A stretch of DNA of 64,000 nucleotides from Seminavis robusta (lineage: Eukaryota > Bacillariophyta > Bacillariophyceae > Naviculales > Naviculaceae). The stretch lies in contig CAICTM010000418.1 of the NCBI GenBank assembly GCA_903772945.1, forward strand, positions 1 through 64,000. The letters run 5' to 3'. The notes under the pieces were generated by a model that was given only the letters and a program-made list of their open reading frames with translations, did no database searches and had not been told where the DNA came from. Positions 49,436-61,753 of this stretch are shown piece by piece (position 1 is the stretch's first letter; every line of letters starts with the position of its first letter). The position numbers and the translations under genes are program-made.

Positions 49436-50581
49436 ATGAAGCTACTGCGACTGATCAGCCACGTTACGGTTGCAGGATGCATCCTTTGTCAAGGTTCAGC
49501 CTTTACAGCATCGGGACGGACAATTCAAACCCCACGGACGCTTGCCGCCACAGAATCCACTTATTCCGACAGTAGTACTACGACGACTTCTACCGAACAA
49601 CCCGTCGGCGACATTCTCATTTTGGATCATTTGAACATTAACCACGAAGAGGGTCGCCATGATTGGTTGAATGCCTTTTACTTTGATTTCTTGGGGCTGG
49701 CCGTCGATCCCCGCAAGGAAGAAAATTATAAATCGGGTCAAAAGACGGTATGGGCCAACGCCGGAGCCCAACAATTCCATCTCCCGGAAGGAACACCCAA
49801 TGCCCAAGTATTGAGTGGACAAGTCGTGTTGGTGTATCCCGATTTGACCGTCTTGCAAGATCGAGTGACACCAGTGGCATCCAAGTTGGACGGCAGTCAA
49901 TTTGCTGTCGTCAACACAAACGACGACGCACTGTTGGTCACGGATCCGTGGGGAAGCTCCTTTCGATTGGAACAAGGCGCATCCGAACAACAATATCGAG
50001 ATCCACGAGGACTGCAACCCGGTGCCTTGTCCGAGTGTCTGGCCATGCGAGATCTCACAATCTACACTCCCGTCACGGCCAATCTGGATGGCATTGCCAG
50101 ATTTTATCAGCACATTTTTGATGCCCCGGTGCTTTCCCTGGATGCCAAGAAATGCGTGATTTCGGTTGGTCCCAAGCAGACACTGACGTTTGAAACAAAG
50201 GAGGGGATTGACGAGGTATCTCATCATGTCGATTTGAGACAAGAAGAAGAGGTGGAAGGCATGCCATCCTTTTTGAGCAACTACGGTCCGCATATTTCCA
50301 TGTACGTGGCCGACCTTCCCGCCTGTTACCGGCGGGCCGACGAGCTGGGTCTGCCATATGTCAATCCTCGATTCAAACGTCGTGCGTACAATCTAGAGCA
50401 AGCCGTGGACGATTGCATGTTCCGCTGCATCGATATTGTCGACCCGGAGCGGCCTCAAGACGGGGTGATTCTGCAGCTGGAGCATGAAGTGCGCAGTGTG
50501 GTCAAACGAGATGGATCCTTGTACAAATCCTGTCCATTCGATGAGGTGCCGGACGCCGTCAAGAAGAGTGGCAATCAATAG
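49436..50581 (+). CDS. Plastid-targeted VOC/glyoxalase-like protein
   Basis: A single-exon 381-aa frame. The N-terminus is a signal peptide (LLRLISHVTVAGCILCQG) with cleavage motif GSA|F, then a Ser/Thr-rich transit stretch, the diatom plastid bipartite presequence. From about residue 58 there are two vicinal-oxygen-chelate-like halves: ILILDHLNINHEEGRHDWLN, FYFDFLGLAVDP, VWANAGAQQFHLPEG, VVLVYPDL; and DLTIYTPVTANLDGIARFYQ, IFDAPVL, HISMYVADLPACYRRADELG. VOC proteins bind a metal with two-fold-related His/Glu residues; candidate His residues are visible (DHLNINH, QFHLPEG, PHISMY). The substrate is unknown. Confidence 0.82.
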   Translation: MKLLRLISHVTVAGCILCQGSAFTASGRTIQTPRTLAATESTYSDSSTTTTSTEQPVGDILILDHLNINHEEGRHDWLNAFYFDFLGLAVDPRKEENYKSGQKTVWANAGAQQFHLPEGTPNAQVLSGQVVLVYPDLTVLQDRVTPVASKLDGSQFAVVNTNDDALLVTDPWGSSFRLEQGASEQQYRDPRGLQPGALSECLAMRDLTIYTPVTANLDGIARFYQHIFDAPVLSLDAKKCVISVGPKQTLTFETKEGIDEVSHHVDLRQEEEVEGMPSFLSNYGPHISMYVADLPACYRRADELGLPYVNPRFKRRAYNLEQAVDDCMFRCIDIVDPERPQDGVILQLEHEVRSVVKRDGSLYKSCPFDEVPDAVKKSGNQ

Positions 50582-51013
50582 ACAAGCTAGCTAGCGTGGA
50601 AACCCGATTTTGAGAGGCATGCCGGAACCAGCCACACTCAGCAGCGGCAGCGGTGCGGCGATTAATAAATGAAGCGGCGAGCCAAAATGAAGAGAATCCC
50701 GCTGGCAACGAAAACGTGGAAAGCTTTCACGTTCTTGCCTCCGGTTTTGACTTTGGATTAGATCCCATACTAACGATGTAACCTTATTACAGCACTGCTC
50801 AAGTGGATGCCCATATTTTGCGAGTTTCCTTGCTTTCTCCCTTTGGTTTCCCGTTTTTCGATTCCACAGAATGCCTCACTATTACGGTATCACAGAAGCG
50901 TGAGATTTTAACGCGATGTTCCGAAGTTAGTGAAGAGTCCGCATCACGCAGTTTATGCCGCGTCATTGCCAAAGGCTGTGCTGGAATAGCGGAACCCACT
51001 TCCAATATGAAGG
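50582..51013. other. Intergenic, convergent
   Basis: 432 bp between convergent genes; AAGCTAGCTAGCG near 50584. No gene. Confidence 0.35.
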
Positions 51014-54000
51014 CTACGGCTCATCCCTCAAGCAATACCCCACTGGATCCCACATGCCACATCCTCGGATTTTATCCAACACCTGAACCTTGACTTCTAT
51101 CCCAACAGCTCGAGGTGTAGTTTTCATGCAAAAGAACCATCCAACCGGGATGATGATGACATGCCCTACTGGGACAGCCACTCGATACCACCCCACCAAC
51201 TGCTCCTCACTCATTTCAAAGGGGTTAAACTTGAAGTTTTGGTTCGCTTGTGTATGGCTCGTGCTGCGATCCTTGTCACGACACTTCTCCAACTGCTTTT
51301 CCACGCTTGCCGAGGGAGGTGCCAAGTAGACAACAACCTCACGACTGCCCTTCATGACAAAGAAACAAACTGACCGTTCACACCTTTGGGTGGTCGTGAT
51401 GACGTCCTCGGAATTGCTGCTGTTGAAAACGACCCCGCCCCTGTTTTCGCTCTCTTTGTTGACGTCAAAACCATCCGGGCAGTTTCCGTGAAAGCAGTCG
51501 TAGGAAGTATCATCCATGAGTCTCCCCTTGAAGTATCCGCCGCCCTTGGTGGATAAAAAGTACTCCGGCTCCTCGATTGGGTCATCCTGGAAGACACAAT
51601 CTTCGTCCTCACTGCTGCTGTCATTGGCACTGCTGCTTATATTCTTCTTGAGGCCCTTCTCCTCCTTGTCGTTGTCGCTCCGCGGTTTCTGGAGCTCTTC
51701 CATGATCTGTGCCAGGAGGTCAGGTGCAACCTCTGTCTGGAACTTTTGACTTTGAGGTTCGCAGAGCTTGGCTACGTGAGCATTCGTCAATAGATTGACG
51801 ACATCGTGCTTTTTGAATCTTCGTGACTTCCTCTTGTTAGGCTGCTGTGGTTTTGCTGTTGTTTCGTGCATTCGTTTCCTGGCGTTGCTCTTGCCTGTCG
51901 TCGACAACTTGACGGTTGTTTGCGCTCTCGCAGTAGTGTTATCCTTAGCACTGTCTGTAACTCTCTCTGTACTCTTGTCTTGGCCACCTGCAACAGTTCC
52001 AGTGCTTCCTGTGTTGTCATCCGAGATTGAGTTTCGTTTTCTACCTTTCCTCGGTTTGCTTGACTCTGCCTTCTGCTTCTCATGCCCGGTATCAGAGTCT
52101 GCCACCAGTTTCTTCGCACTGGTAACACTCTCCGTCCTCTTGTTTTTGCCACCTGTAGCAGTTCTGGTGCTCCCGGTTTTGTCATCCACGTTGGCTTGGC
52201 GTGCTCCACCGCCATCAGTTGTCAGCACAACAGATTCTGCTTGTGTGGCATCTTGTGGGCGCATCTTTCGATTGGTTGCATCAGATTTTGAAGCAGTAGT
52301 ATCAAAGTCCATCTTCTGGTTCATAATGAATGAAAAAAACTTTGATGTGGTAACTTGTTTTGCACCATTCTCGAGAGCAAACCGAATGAGGTTCGATTTA
52401 GTTTGCGTCTTTTGTTCTGGATCACTTGTGATGATTACGAGATTTCGAAGATCGATGCCCGAAACAGTCTTTTGGGACATGGAAGAGATGAAGGTGCCGC
52501 CTGCCCCCTCAACTAGATAACCCCATTCTTCCTCTGGAGATGCGGAAATGCGATTTGTAAACGTAAGCGGCATGCTTGCCTTCCTCGGCTAGCGGTGGTG
52601 GCAAATTGACGTACCTGGTGGGCTCATGTTGCCAGCAACTCCATGGCATAGAAAAACCGACCAACCTGAGAGAACATTCTTCTCGTTCGAACGCAGCTTT
52701 TCGGCTCTTTCGAGACTTGTTTGCATTGAGAAGCCATACAGGGCTTCCGCGGCTTTGTCAGTGATGTAATAGCCCTTTGCAGGCAAGAACTCCTTTGCCT
52801 TGAAAGACTCGGTCAACCAGTCCAAACCAACTATTGCACTGTTGCACATCCCCACCATAAGCTTCGTTGTTCGCTTGACAGTGGACTTTTTGTCTTTCGG
52901 GTTGACCACTATGACGTGTGTCGCCCACTGTGCTTCGCTCACGTCTTCTACGAACATTCCGCCGAGCTTCTCCAGCATCCTTTCCTGCGCTTTAGTGAGG
53001 GTAACATTGCTAGTCATGACACGTACTTCTTGAACTTCTCCCTTTGTCCGCTTGGGCTCCTGCTGCGCTGTCGCACCTTTGGTTGCTTTTCGCTTTCGAC
53101 TGCTCTTTGAAGTGTTCACCAAAGATCCTTCTTCCTGGTCTTCTTCATGTTCCGGTGCCTTTGCACAACATGGCTGCTTGATACTTTTGGTGGCCTCCTT
53201 TGTTTCCTCCTCCGCTGCTCTTTCTGCTCCCGCTTTTTCTGATTGTGGCTTGCAGGTGCTGTTCTTTGCCCCTGGAGTATTGCCGTCCAGTGGAGCCGAA
53301 ATCTTGGGTTGTTGCTCTTCAGTACTGTGATTGGTAGTATCTCCCTGTGGAGATAGTGGTTGCTTCTGCCCCCTTTTCAAGGCTCGTCGTTGTCGTCCTG
53401 CTGCTGTTGGATCGTGGGAGGCTGTGCTTCCAGGAGAAGACAGCCCAGGACCATGTCTGACTGGTTGGATCCAGTTGTCGGGTTCGGCGACTGCTACGAC
53501 CTTCAGGCCAAGTTTAACTTTGGAGGGACTTTTGGTTGCAGATTGCTTTTTCGGTTTGAGATTGGCTGTTTTCCCTTTGACCACATCCATCTCAGGATCC
53601 TGCTCCGGCACCTTGACACTCTTCCTTCCTTTCTTCGATTTTGCCAACGCTGCCTTCGGTTGCTCGTCATCGGCATCAGACTCTTCAGACATTTGCTCTC
53701 CCCTTCTACTGGTAGAACTCTCTTCACTGTTGTCTTTGCCACTTGAAGCGGTTCCGGTGCTTCCAATGCTGTCATCAGTGATTGGCTTTGGATTGCCACC
53801 TTTGTTCAACTTGGTTGAATCTGCCGCCTTTTGTTTCTCGTCCTTGGCATCAGACTGTGCCCCCATTTGTTTTGCACTGGTGGCACTCTCTGTCCTCTTG
53901 TTTTTGCCAGCTAGAACAGTTCCAGTGCTCCCTGTGCTGTCATCAGCTACGGATATTGAAACCTTTGATTCGCATGCACGACCAGCATTGACTTGTTGCT

Positions 54001-57000
54001 CCCTTGTCCTGCTCCTCCCTGCTTTGATCTTGGAATTGGATTTGTAGGAGTCATGCAAGGCATCTCTGAAAAAAGCGCCAACCTGAAAATAAGGGTGCCG
54101 GTATAGAGATATGAGAATGCTTTTCAGGTGCACAAGCTATCAGCCACCAGCAATCAATCAATGCGAACACATACCTTCGTACGGGCAGCCTTTTCGCCTG
54201 CATCCTGCCACCTACTGTTTTCGAACTTAACAAATGCTCCCACTGGGCACGATTCTCGAATGATGTTCATAACCTTTTTGATAGTCTGTCCAGTAAAATG
54301 CACCAGGAGAAGTTTAGAGACACAAGTTGCGCAGATAGGAAAGTTCAATCCGGAAATGCTTACAGAAGTCTTTTGTAGCCTGTACTCGTCCAGATGACTC
54401 TGAATAACAGATTTCAAATGCCTGATGCCACTCGTCTCTGTGCTGCCTCCCTGTCCAATGATCACTGATTTCTCCGACGGCTCGAAGTCTTCTTGAAGGT
54501 AACCCATTTTGGTGCCAAACTCTTTTGTCTGAGGGTTGGTACCAGTAACGACTGCCTCCGATTCTGCACTGCATTGGCGGGCATGAGCTTTTGCTTGTTG
54601 CGGGGATGCCTTAGCCGCAGCATCATCGACAGCCTTCCTATTTGCAAGCTCCTTTTTAGCTTTCGCTATTGTCTCTGCTCTCTGCTCGAAAGCTTCCATT
54701 TCAGCCCTTGCCTTAGCTGCAGCCTCTTCCGCAGCATTTTTCATGGCAGCTTCCTTATCAGCTCGTGCCTTTGCTGCAGCCTTTCTGTTGGCAGCTTCCT
54801 TTTTGGCTTTCGCTATTGCCTCCGCCTCTTCGGCAGCCTTTCTCTCGGCAGCTTCCTTTTCGGCTTGAACTTTCGTGGCAGCTTCCTTTTCGGCTTGAGC
54901 TTGCGCCACTGCAGCCGCCTTTCTTTCAGCAGCTTCCTTTTCAGCTCGTGCCTTAGCTTCAGCCTCATCAGCAGCCTTCCTGTCTGCAGCTTCCTTTTTG
55001 GCTTTAGCTATTGCCTCCGCCTCTTTGGCAGCCTTTCTTTCAGCAGCTTCCTTTTCGGCATGAGCTTTTGCCACTGCAGCCGCCTTTCTTTCAGCAGCTT
55101 CCTTTTCAGCTCGTGCCTTGCTCAGCCTCCGCAGCCCTTCTGTCGCAGCTTCCTTTTTGGCTCTAGCTATTGCCTCCGCCTCTTTGGCAGCCTTCCTTTC
55201 AGCAGCTTCCTTTTCGGCATGAGCTTTTGCCACTGCAGCCGCCTTTCTTTCAGCAGCTTCCTTTTCAGCTCGTGCCTTTGCTACAGCCTCGCCGGCAGCC
55301 CTTCTGTCGGCAGCTTCCTTTTTGGCGTTAGCTATTGCCTCCGCCTCTTTGGCAGCCTTTCTCTCGGCAGCTTCCTTTTCGGCTTGAGCTTTTGCCGCTG
55401 CAGCCGCCTTTCTTTCAGCAGCTTCCTTTTCCGCCACAGGTTCCGCTTCGACAGCCTGGGGACTCTTAGAAATGCACTGACCACTGCTCGATCCATCGCT
55501 AGTCCGCTCACTCAGCTCTTCGAACAGCTTTGGAAACGTCTTCCGAGCAAAAAGGCGGATCCCCCGTATCCGGCGTGTACCAACATGCTTGGCAACAGAA
55601 GCGATGTCTGGTTCACGCAGCAGGGCAATCCGGAGTCTTTCGCGTTCCTCAGCTGAATTGCGCGGTTCGAGAAGCAACAATTAATTAGATTGGCATTAAA
55701 AACCCGCCGAAACAATAAACACAACTGGCCACCAGAAAGATTCAAAATACAAACTATCGTGGGAAACCTACCTGTCCATGCTCCCTTGTTGAATCTTTCA
55801 ACACTGTTGCTTCCAGTTTTCTCCTTCTCCTCGGTCCAGCCATTTTTGTGTGTGTCCTTGCTTGACTTCTCCAATGGATTCTCACCATCACCCGATGCAA
55901 TCGCCTGTATATCTTTAACAGGTTTTGTCTGGAGAGTTGAATCACGATCGAGGGTTCCTGAACTTTCTGCTGCCGGCTTGAAAGTCGTCTCCAGCGGGAT
56001 CAAAGGAGTGTCTTTCAGGTGGTTGCCCCTGCTCGGATCCCCAACGCTGCAACGTTTCGCATCAGTCGTCGGGGCCAAATGCAGCATTTTTTCTGATTCG
56101 GGTGCACACATGACTCCTTTCTGGCTATTCAGCAGCAACTCCACTTCGTTCCTGCGCTTTGCCTTCGAAGGAGTGACGACGCTGTCCTCACCCGTGCGTT
56201 TGGTCCCCGCTGGCTTCCTCCCATCTTCCTCTTCGATGTCTCCTTCGACTGTCTCAGCAAAAGCGACATTGGAGATGGCCGCTGGAGAACCCGGATCGTT
56301 CAAGTTTGCCCGAAATGCTCTTGTCTCAGCCGCATCCTTTTCTACGCCTGCCCTTGTTACAGCTGCTTCCGCAGCCCTTCTCACAGCATCCTTTTCTTCT
56401 CCTGCCTTTGCCTCTTCAGTGGCCTTTTGCTCAACAGGGTTCTTTTCTGTTGGAGCATTTGCTACTGTGGCCACCTTTCTCCCAGCATCCTCTTTTTCTG
56501 ATTGTGTCCCTTAGCTTCAGCGGTTCTTGCAGCCTTTCTACCAGCACCTTCTTTTTCGAATCTGGCTTTTGCCTTGGCCTCTTCAGCCTTTTTCTCTGCA
56601 GCTTCCTTGTCTGCTCGTGCCTTAGCTGCAGCCGCAGCCTTCCTATTGGCAAGTTCCTTTTCAGCTTTGGCTATTGTCTCCACCTCTTTGGCAGCCTTTC
56701 GCTCAAAAGCCTCGGCTCTCAGCTCAAAAGCTTCCCTTGCAGCTCTTGCCTTGGCTACAGCCTCTTGAGCTCTTCTCTCAGCAGCTTCCTTTTCGATCTG
56801 GCTTTTGCCTTGGCCTCTTCAGCCTTTCTCTTTGCAGCTTCCTTATCAGCTCGTGCCTTTGCTGCAGCCTCGTCGGCAGCCTTCCTATTGGCACTTCCTT
56901 TTCAGCTTTCGCTCTGCTTCTGTGTCAGCTTCCAGTCTCCTTGCTTCGCCTCTTCGCAGCTTTTTCGTCAGTTTCCTTAGACTCTGCTTGCTCGGCCTCT

Positions 57001-59306
57001 TGAGAAGCTCTTCTCTCAGCAGCTTCCTTTTCGGTCTGGCTTTTGCCTTGGCCTCTTCACCTTCTCTTGCAGCTTCCTTATCAGCTCGTGCCTTTGCTGC
57101 AGCCTCGTCGGCAGCTTCCTATTGGCACTTCCTTTTCAGCTTCGCTTCTGCTTGGTGTCCGCTCAGAAGCTTCCAGTCTTGCCTTAGCTTCCCGGCCTCT
57201 TCAGCAGCTTTTTCGTGGCAGCTTCCTTTACGACTCTGGCTTTTGCTTCGGCCTCTTGAGCAGCTCTTCTCTCAGCAGCTTCCTTTTCGATCTGGCTTTT
57301 GCCTTGGCCTCTTCAACCTTTCTCTCTGCAGCTTCCTTATCAGCTCGTGCCTTAGCTGCAGCCTCGTCGGCAGCCTTTCTATTGGCAAGTTCCTTTTTTG
57401 CTTCGGTCTCTTTGGTAGTCCTTCTGTCAGCAGCTTCCCTTTCAGCTCTTGCCTTAGCTGCAGCCTCTTCCGCAGCCTTTCTATTGGCAGCTTCCTTTAC
57501 GGCTCTGGCTTTTGCCTCGGCCTCTTGAGCAACTCTTCTCTCAGCAGCTTCCTTTTCTGAACTGGCTCTTGCCTTGGCATCCTCAATGGCCCTTCTCTCA
57601 GCCACCTTTCTTTCAGCATCTTCTTTTTCAGCTTGTGCTGTAGCTTCTTTGGCAGCCTTTTTCATGGCAGCTTCTTTTTCAATTCGTGCTTTGGCTTTAG
57701 TCTCTTGAGTGGCCTTTCTCTCAGCAGTTTTCGCTGCTTCTTCTGCTGTATGCCTGCTGTTTTCTTGTCGAGCTCTCTCTCGGGCTGCCGCCGAATCGGC
57801 TTTTGACGTCGAGGTTGATGAGGCACTTGTTGTGGCCGGTTTCGTTGCCATCGCAGCGGACGTGCCAGCCTCCGTATTTGTGCCAGCCCCAGTTTTGCGT
57901 TCCAAAAGCTCTCCCCTGGCACCTTCCGTGTCCAATACACCCGTCGGACCATTCGTCGATGTGGGTTCCACAATGGATGTTGCGGCTCCATCGCCTTTGT
58001 TGTCCTTATTTTGATTCGACGCTATCATTTTGGTGGCATCATTCTTGTTGGTGGATGCATCATTCTCGGGCAAGCCTGCTCGACTGAGGGTCGCACAGGT
58101 GTTGCGTGCAATCTTATCGCTAGCTGTCGCGTCAACCTGAACCGCTTTCGGATCGGCTGCACTTGGTGGCGGCTGTGACTTGGAAGGATTGGATGCAGCT
58201 TTTTCTAGAGTCTCTGGTTCAGGGGGAACTGGGAGAGCAGGTTCCAAAGATTCCCCCGTGATGTTCTCCTGAGGCGTAGTCTCCGACGTTGTAGTTGCTG
58301 GATCTTGTGTTGTTGTATTTTGAGTTGTTTGGGCTGACTCCTTTCCGGGCAATTCGTCACTGTCGCGCTGCAATTGTTGCTGTGCACCCTTTTGATTGTT
58401 GCTGCTTTTGGAGTTTGACTCGTTTGCTGCCAATGGTTCTTTGAGCCCCTCTGGTGCCCGTGGCTGACCCGATTCTGATGATGTTTCATCTGATTCCGCT
58501 GTGCTCGTTCTCCCTGTTGTGGTTGTGGTGGTTGAAGTTTTGTCTGGCTTGCTGCTACTGTTGCTGTTTCGTTTGTCTTCATTATTTGCACTCTGATTTT
58601 TTCGTTGGAATCCAAAACCCAGACAGTTGCCCTTCAGGGTCAACGTGAGTGTAGTTGCAGTGGAGGACGCCCGGACCGTATTCCCCCAAGCCATAATTGC
58701 ATTGCTCCCCCAATCGTCAGTCAATTTTGCAGCTTGTTGGATGGAATGTTGAATAGTATCTGAGCTGGTATTCCCCATGCGATGTTGTCGCCGTGATTTC
58801 TCATTCTCCTCGTCGTCGTCGCTGTCCTCTCCAGCATTCCCAGCTTTGTTTTCGTGTATTTCTTCCACCGCTTCTGGTTGTTCCTTTTCCACAGTCTTCA
58901 CAATCGGTCCATCAATCAAGCGTTGGTAGGCCTTTTTCTGGCAAAGCTCTTTTCGCTGTTGTTGGAATTTCACATCCAAATCATAGTCGTCGTCCACAAC
59001 AGTAGTGGCAGTAGTAGTAATGGTACCAAAGGTGGATGATTGTCCACCAATCGTCTTTTGGTTCGTCTCTGCCACGAGTGGTGGATCACAACATGGCTGT
59101 GCTGGCTCCTTTGCAGTACCATTGTTATCCATATTGTCACTGGCATCGTCAAACTGACCACAAGCATTCTTGTTGTCGTCATTGTCATTGGCATCTTCAA
59201 ACTGTCCGTCCTTGGACACTCCCACAACACGGGGCTTTTTGGGTCCATTATTTTTGCCTCGGCCCATCCAATAATCGACAATGATGCTATCCACTCGATA
59301 CACCAT
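51014..59306 (-). CDS. Large MDC1-like protein: KEAAERK helices, DUF6824, tandem BRCT, JmjC-like end
   Basis: Exons: 55772-59306, 54364-55652, 54175-54285, 52615-54082, 51014-52533; all later junctions keep phase, total about 2640 aa. Start in CACCATTC complement (ATGGTGTATCG). Order: acidic, Ser/Thr-rich N-terminus; long A/E/K/R helix repeats (EKEAAERKAA) at about 56480-57730 and 54650-55440; a DUF6824-like domain across the third exon (IRESCPVGAFVKFENSRWQD, VGAFFRDALHDSYK); Lys/Ser-rich stretch; BRCT1 (MLEKLGGMFVEDV, THVIVVNP, VGLDWLTESFKAKEFLP, Y.FS) and BRCT2 (LVEGAGGTFISSM, LVIITSD); last about 120 residues resemble a JmjC C-terminal half (VGHVIIIPVGWFF) lacking the iron ligand His. Tandem BRCTs bind phosphorylated partners, so a chromatin/DNA-damage role is likely. 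Between about 56500 and 57290 the frame shifts several times with net zero. Confidence 0.75.
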
Positions 59307-59514
59307 TCTTAGATAACTCTCTCAACTACTCTCTCCTTGTTCCAAAAGGTACCGGTGCAGTAGTACAGTAGTTGGCTGCTAGCTAGCTAGCTCGCTGAAG
59401 GATACTGGCTACCGGTAGTATCGGTAGAAAGCAAAGAAGAAATGGAGATGGAAATCTTTTTGGGCGACGAGGTTTTGCCGTTTCTTCTCTCACTTTTAAG
59501 AAACACTAGACAAA

Positions 59515-60168
59515 ATTCTCACAATTTCAACTTTCCAATTTCTCACAATTTCACTTTTCCGATTCGATTCCTCAAAATTTGAACTTTCAATAGCCGATTC
59601 CTCACAATTTCAATTTTCAATTTTGCTGATTTCTCACAATTACAATTTTGGATTTCCCGATTCCTAACAATTTCATTTTTGCCGATTCCTCACAATTCAA
59701 TTTTTGATTTTTGATTTCTCACAATTCAATTTTTGATTTTTGATTTCTCACAATTTCAATTTTCAATTTTGATTCCTCACAATTTCAATTTTATCGATTC
59801 CTCACAATTTCAATTTTCGATTTTTGATTCCTCTCAATTACGATTTTACTGATTTCACACAATTTCAACTTTCAATATCAGATTCCTCACAATTTAAATT
59901 TTACCATTTCCTCACAATTCCAATTTTGCTGATTTCTCACAATTACAATTTTGCCGATTTCTCACAATTTCATTTTGTGATTTTCAATTCCTCACAATTT
60001 CAATTTTCGATTTTTGATTTCTCACAATTACAATTTTGCCTATTTCTCACAATTACATTTTTGCTGATTTCTCACAATTTCATTTTTCCGATTTCTCACA
60101 ATTACATTTTTACCGATTTCTCACAATTCCAATTTTGCTGATTCATCATTCCTCACAATTTCAATTCC
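59515..60168. repeat. AT-rich satellite of CTCACAATTtcaatttt units
   Basis: About 24 imperfect units of roughly 20-36 bp, each starting (C/T)CTCACAATT and ending in a T-rich GATT word. It lies about 200 bp upstream of the MDC1-like gene start. A 105-codon plus-strand frame here is a by-product of the repeat. Confidence 0.88.
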
Positions 60169-60718
60169 CGTTCATGCGCCAACACTCAAACCAAACCCTC
60201 TCGCCGCCCTGAGACCCTCATCACGAATGAAGTCTTCCAGCTAGCCACGGCAAAGTATGCCACTACTACCGGTAGTAGCTAGAAACACGCCGTTGATAGT
60301 AAAAGGCACTGAAAGCTACACTGTATGCTGATAGCAAATGCTCCTCTGTTCCCTCCTGGCTGCATGGCACAAGCGAATTAAGAGGAGACGTTCCGGGTCA
60401 CCTTGCGGATTGGATCATCACGAATATCCCGACCGTACGAGAGGAGTACATGTAGAAAGCGTACAAAACCAGGCGAATGAATACCGGTACTTGTAGAAAG
60501 CACATTTGAGTTGAACTACATGTAATCAAGGTACCAGGTACCGTACTACACGTAGTGCCACGGCCGTCTCATCGTCTACGGTATGATCGCTCGTGCATTG
60601 CATCGTCCATACCGGTAGTAGTGAAACTGCTTGGCTCTCTCTGGCATTTCAAGAACCCAAGTCCAAGTCCTCACTCCTATCTAGAACCTTACTACCAGAC
60701 GCCATAATCCCATACCAG
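60169..60718. other. Intergenic
   Basis: About 550 bp rich in TACCGGTA-type palindromes (60268, 60483, 60608) and a GTACCAGGTACCGTACTACACGTAGTG stretch near 60530. No gene. Confidence 0.4.
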
Positions 60719-61376
60719 CTAGCTACTGGTAGTAGTATCTGCTTGCCGACTGCAGGTCCAACCACGCGTGTGGTTGCTCCAGCAATCGCGCAATACAACG
60801 CTCTCATTCTTCTCGGGAGAGAATCTCTTTGATCGCTCACCCAAGATTCTCAACACTAACTGATTGTCGTCGTCCATATTATTTAGAATGGACAAGAACT
60901 TTTCTTCCACAAGAAGAGTGGTGGAACCTTCATAATCTCTTTCGCAAAGGTTGTAGTAGAGAATGCCAGGATTAGTTTGCTCTCCAGAAACCTGCCACTC
61001 GGATCTTCAAAGGGCAGAATGAGAGATCCGTGGGACAGACTACTTGCCGGGTGACGCGCCATTGGACGCAGATAGAAGCCTCCTCGCGGGCGGTTGGCGT
61101 CTGAGAAACATCATAGAGCGTGCCAAAATGCCGTCTCGGGTGGTCTTTGGAAAAGCCCCAAAACTGCAAATGGGCCCGAGAGACCCACCATTTCTCTGTC
61201 AGCCGTTCCTCCAGGGATGCTTGTTGTGGCTCGCTGTCATCAATCGGTGCAATAATAACGGCCTTGGAAGATTCATTGGTGCAAGACGATGGTGCGATTA
61301 CATGTAAAAACAGAAAAAACAGCCAGAAGCGAGGATACCGTGATCTGGGACGTCCATTCATCAGGTCAATTTGCAT
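60719..61376 (-). CDS. Probable short secreted or lumenal protein, 201 aa
   Basis: Two exons, 61044-61376 and 60719-60991, join in phase 0 (CGGCAA|GTAGTC, GTGGCAG|GTTTCT) across a 52-nt intron. The product starts with a basic leader and hydrophobic segment (RFWLFFLFLHVIAPSSC) that looks like a signal peptide or anchor. The rest includes an acidic stretch, PGILYYNLCERDYEG and a Cys/Trp-rich end (DCWSNHTRGWTC with an N-glycosylation sequon). No family is recognised. The second exon has coding character on both sides of the junction, which supports the splice, but the evidence is internal only. Confidence 0.5.
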
Positions 61377-61753
61377 TCATTCTGGCACCGCTTTTAACTG
61401 ATAACACAGTCAGCTGCATCAAACAGGACATGGCTTGGGCACCGCTACCTGCACCGTAAGACCGTAAGCTCAAAGGAAATTGCTTTTTGTTTTTGAGGAA
61501 ATCGAATCAGAAGCTTCGAAGAAGAAAGAAATGAGACGCACAGTTTCTCAAAAATTCACGTCTCACACGCGGAGCTCGGAACCCAAGCGACCCAAAACTG
61601 GAGGCAAGAAAGCCAGCAGCCCCCCACCGCCCACTATCGCCATTGCAGCACCTATCAGCTGGACTCAGCCGCCTACATTGCGACGGCCAGAACAAAGAGT
61701 TTCTCTTCTCTTTACTTCTTACTGGTAGTTCTCGATCAGCCATACAGTTCGCC
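61377..61753. other. Divergent promoter region
   Basis: 377 bp upstream of ankyrin copy 2. An 82-codon frame (61480-61728) of Lys/Pro-rich composition has no family signal. Confidence 0.3.

Noticed and set aside
54493-55656. 387-codon Ser/Phe-rich plus-strand frame, and similar ones to 57560
   Set aside because: These are the antisense readings of the EKEAAERK helix repeats; codon periodicity belongs to the minus strand.
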